Source: Sedimentisphaerales bacterium | GTDB taxonomy: Bacteria; Planctomycetota; Phycisphaerae; Sedimentisphaerales; SM23-30 | Length of the DNA: 7,774 nucleotides | Assembly: GCA_016932145.1 (NCBI GenBank) | Contig: JAFGDI010000151.1 | Location: 1-7,774, forward strand | Direction: 5' to 3' | Shown: positions 6,023 through 7,774 of the stretch, one piece after another | Numbering within the stretch: position 1 is the stretch's first letter | How the letters are laid out: every line of letters starts with the position of its first letter | Made by a program: the position numbers and the translations under genes | The notes under the pieces: model-generated | The model's database searches: none | What the model was told of the DNA's origin: nothing | Seen by the model: only the letters and a program-made list of their open reading frames with translations

Positions 6023-7279
6023 TTACCGTTTTTCTGCCGCTACTGACGGTAATTCGTCCCAGTTGGTAGTATAAGCCTGCGACTTGTGACCGGCGTTAGA
6101 CTGCCATTTGTCACTGAGCTTTTCACTGGCCCAGCGAATATTCTTTCTCGCCGACTGGTTCAGTGAATCAATAGCAGACATAAGACGGGCCGACCTTTCC
6201 CGATCTTTCTCATCAAATAAACTTCGCTGACAACAGGTGGCATCGCAAAGTTCGAGCAGGGTTACGCCCGTCTTTACATAGTGTAAGCCGGGCTGATATA
6301 TACGGGCCAGTAAGACCAGGGCCTGCTCCAGTATCTCACCGGTGTCACTGCTGGGTGTTTCAAAACCGGCAACCGCTACATTGGCATAATATTGGTCATT
6401 GAACCGATTGGTAGAGAGAAAGACATTTATTACCGAAGTTGCCAGCTTTTCCTGACGCATTTTCTCCGCCGCCCGCGCGACAAATTGAGCCAGAGCACCC
6501 TGCAGATCTTCCAGACTATCAATGGGCTTACCAAAACTGCGAGATACCGTTATGCTCTTTTTAGCTTCCGGACAGGGCTCTAGTTCCAGGCATATTTCAC
6601 CCCTTAATTCCAGCACAGTACGCAATACATTAATATTAAAGTGCCGCAATATCCATTTATCGTCCATATCTCTGAGCTGTAAAGCCGTTACAATACCAGA
6701 CTTATTGAGCTTATCACTTATCCGGCGGCCAATACCCCAGATATCACCCACCGGGGTTATCTCCAGGGCGTGATCATAATAACTACTCCCGGCCAGATCC
6801 AGCACACCGCGAGCCTTACTGGACTTCTTGGCTATTCCCGCCGCCAGCTTGGCTATGGTCTTGGTAGGCCCAATACCAACCGAAACCGGAATACCCGTCC
6901 ATCTGCCCACTGTCTCTTTTATCTCCCTGCCACGATCGGTATTATCGCCTGTATCTGGCAGCGACACAAAAGCCTCATCTATCGAATAACACTCAACCTC
7001 AGGCGAAAAGGTTGCCAGTGTCTGCATAACTCGAGCTGACATATCACCATAAAGGGTGTAATTTGAAGAAAACACCTCAACTTTTTGCGTTTCGATAAGC
7101 GTTCTTATCTTAAACAATGGTACGCCCATAGCAATACCCAGAGCCTTGGCCTCATTGGACCGGGATATTATGCAGCCATCATTATTAGAAAGAACCACAA
7201 CTGGTCGGCCCTCAAGTTCCGGACGAAATACCCGTTCGCAGGATACATAAAAATTATTACAATCTACCAGTGCGATCAT
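6023..7279 (-). CDS. umuC: UmuC: Y-family error-prone DNA polymerase (Pol V catalytic subunit)
   Basis: A 418-residue protein, close to the usual 420 or so. It carries the Y-family palm and fingers: DCNNFYVSCE with catalytic D6 and steric-gate Y11, LSNNDGCIISRSNEAKALG (30-48), SSNYTLYGDMS (71-81) and YSIDEAF with D101/E102. Then come the helix-hairpin-helix region (VGDIWGIGRRISDKL, 177-191), the little-finger domain (about 240-345; SRSFGKPI), a beta-clamp motif QRSLF (351-355) and the UmuC-type C-terminal tail ending AYTTNWDELP (402-411). It should insert nucleotides opposite damaged DNA in the cytoplasm, normally activated by cleaved UmuD and RecA. No umuD is adjacent: the upstream gene is a glycosyltransferase and the downstream gene is batA. 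The start ATG overlaps the glycosyltransferase stop (ATGA), with no own promoter or LexA box seen next to it. The gene looks intact. Confidence 0.97.
   Translation of the reverse strand: MIALVDCNNFYVSCERVFRPELEGRPVVVLSNNDGCIISRSNEAKALGIAMGVPLFKIRTLIETQKVEVFSSNYTLYGDMSARVMQTLATFSPEVECYSIDEAFVSLPDTGDNTDRGREIKETVGRWTGIPVSVGIGPTKTIAKLAAGIAKKSSKARGVLDLAGSSYYDHALEITPVGDIWGIGRRISDKLNKSGIVTALQLRDMDDKWILRHFNINVLRTVLELRGEICLELEPCPEAKKSITVSRSFGKPIDSLEDLQGALAQFVARAAEKMRQEKLATSVINVFLSTNRFNDQYYANVAVAGFETPSSDTGEILEQALVLLARIYQPGLHYVKTGVTLLELCDATCCQRSLFDEKDRERSARLMSAIDSLNQSARKNIRWASEKLSDKWQSNAGHKSQAYTTNWDELPSVAAEKR
7276..7279 (-). promoter_or_regulatory. ATGA stop/start overlap coupling glycosyltransferase and umuC
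   Basis: On the minus strand the bases ATGA contain the umuC ATG (7279-7277) and the glycosyltransferase TGA (7278-7276). The preceding bases have only a weak ribosome site, so umuC translation probably depends on termination-reinitiation from the upstream gene. Confidence 0.7.
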
Positions 7280-7774
7280 TTATTCTGACTCTGTGTGCTT
7301 GTTTCTATTATCCTGAGCAATTCCAGTACATTTGCCCCAATGTCAAACAATTCCCGGGCACGAGCTTTAATTTCCGCCGGGGCGGTTCTGTCCTGGACAA
7401 AAAAAGCGGCAATAACTTCATCCAGTGATTCTATCTGCTCTTTACTGCATAAGATACCCGCACCAACAGTATTAATTAGTTCGGGATAAACGCCAGAATC
7501 CGGCACGATTACCGGCACACCGGCAGCAAAACTCTCCAGGCAAAATCGCCCGTGAGCAACCTGCCCCCTCTGCGGCACACATAATACATCAATATCAGAG
7601 AAAAAGCTCAATCTATCATGCAACTGGCGAAAATCCGGGCGAAATTCAACGGCATCTAAAACGCCAGCCTCAGCCAGCATTTTTTTCTGTTCGGCGATAA
7701 AAGCCCTGGCCCCGATCTCGCCACCACTGACAATAAGCCGGGCATCGGCAAAACCCTCTCGACGACGCAAAGCT
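7276..7774 (-). CDS. Glycosyltransferase family 4/group 1, C-terminal part (5' end outside window)
   Basis: The reading frame is open to the window edge, so the N-terminal acceptor-binding half is missing; the last 165 or so residues are visible. They match the GT-B C-terminal nucleotide-sugar-binding fold: ARLIVSGGE (the L-x-V-x-G-G strand), VEFRPDFRQLHD, FFSDIDVLCVPQ, then CLESFAAGVPVIVPDSGVYPELI and GAGILC, followed by terminal helices. Such enzymes transfer a sugar from a nucleotide donor to a glycan, lipid or small molecule; donor and acceptor cannot be inferred here. The E in CLESFAAG corresponds to the second glutamate of the E-x7-E motif; the position of the first is valine in my alignment, so the donor site may be atypical. 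The stop overlaps the umuC start by four bases. Only 3 of 13 isoleucines use ATA, unlike the bat genes. A TTG at 7770 is not a credible start, since the frame continues upstream and the domain would be cut. Confidence 0.85.
   Translation of the reverse strand, partial: ALRRREGFADARLIVSGGEIGARAFIAEQKKMLAEAGVLDAVEFRPDFRQLHDRLSFFSDIDVLCVPQRGQVAHGRFCLESFAAGVPVIVPDSGVYPELINTVGAGILCSKEQIESLDEVIAAFFVQDRTAPAEIKARARELFDIGANVLELLRIIETSTQSQNK

Noticed and set aside
7276..7774. LexA/SOS box near the umuC start
   Set aside because: No CTGT-N8-ACAG-type palindrome was seen just upstream of umuC within the visible glycosyltransferase gene; other phyla use different boxes, so absence is not decisive.

Overview
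The window is a block of seven genes, all on the minus strand, so it reads biologically from position 7774 down to 1. It holds the 3' end of a group-1 glycosyltransferase gene, a complete umuC (error-prone Y-family DNA polymerase), and then a bat (Bacteroides aerotolerance) gene cluster in the classical order batA-batB-batC-batD-batE. The last gene, batE, runs off the low-coordinate edge. No tRNA, rRNA, CRISPR array, insertion sequence or prophage signal was seen on either strand.

Layout in transcription order. (1) 7774-7276 is a glycosyltransferase C-terminal domain whose stop codon overlaps the umuC start in ATGA. (2) 7279-6023 is UmuC with all active-site residues, a beta-clamp motif and the UmuC-type tail, but with no umuD beside it. 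(3) 6022-5865 is a 158-base intergenic gap, the natural place for umuC to end and for the bat operon promoter. (4) 5864-4782 batA and 4698-3676 batB are membrane-anchored von Willebrand A proteins with intact MIDAS sites. (5) 3679-2768 batC is a secreted TPR protein with a very long glutamine-rich tail, overlapping batB by ATGA. (6) 2676-811 batD is a large secreted, membrane-anchored protein. (7) 805-1 batE has a TPR region, two membrane helices and the start of an SH3-like domain, and begins 5 bases after the batD stop.

The Bat proteins are generally thought to form an envelope complex: BatA/BatB VWA domains, BatC/BatE TPR scaffolds and BatD as a large extracytoplasmic component. They have been linked to oxygen or stress tolerance in Bacteroides, but the molecular function is not settled. 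In many genomes a MoxR AAA+ ATPase and a DUF58 protein precede batA; here umuC and a glycosyltransferase occupy that position.

The organism is a Gram-negative-type bacterium. batABCDE synteny is common in Bacteroidota, Spirochaetota and PVC-group bacteria and also occurs in Proteobacteria, so the sequence does not fix the phylum. Base composition looks near half G+C by eye. A strong preference for the isoleucine codon ATA in the bat genes, much weaker in the glycosyltransferase, is the most distinctive compositional feature. I do not see evidence of a wholly new system. The points most worth following are the umuC/glycosyltransferase coupling, the umuD-less polymerase, the missing MoxR/DUF58 neighbours, the BatC glutamine tract and the codon bias.
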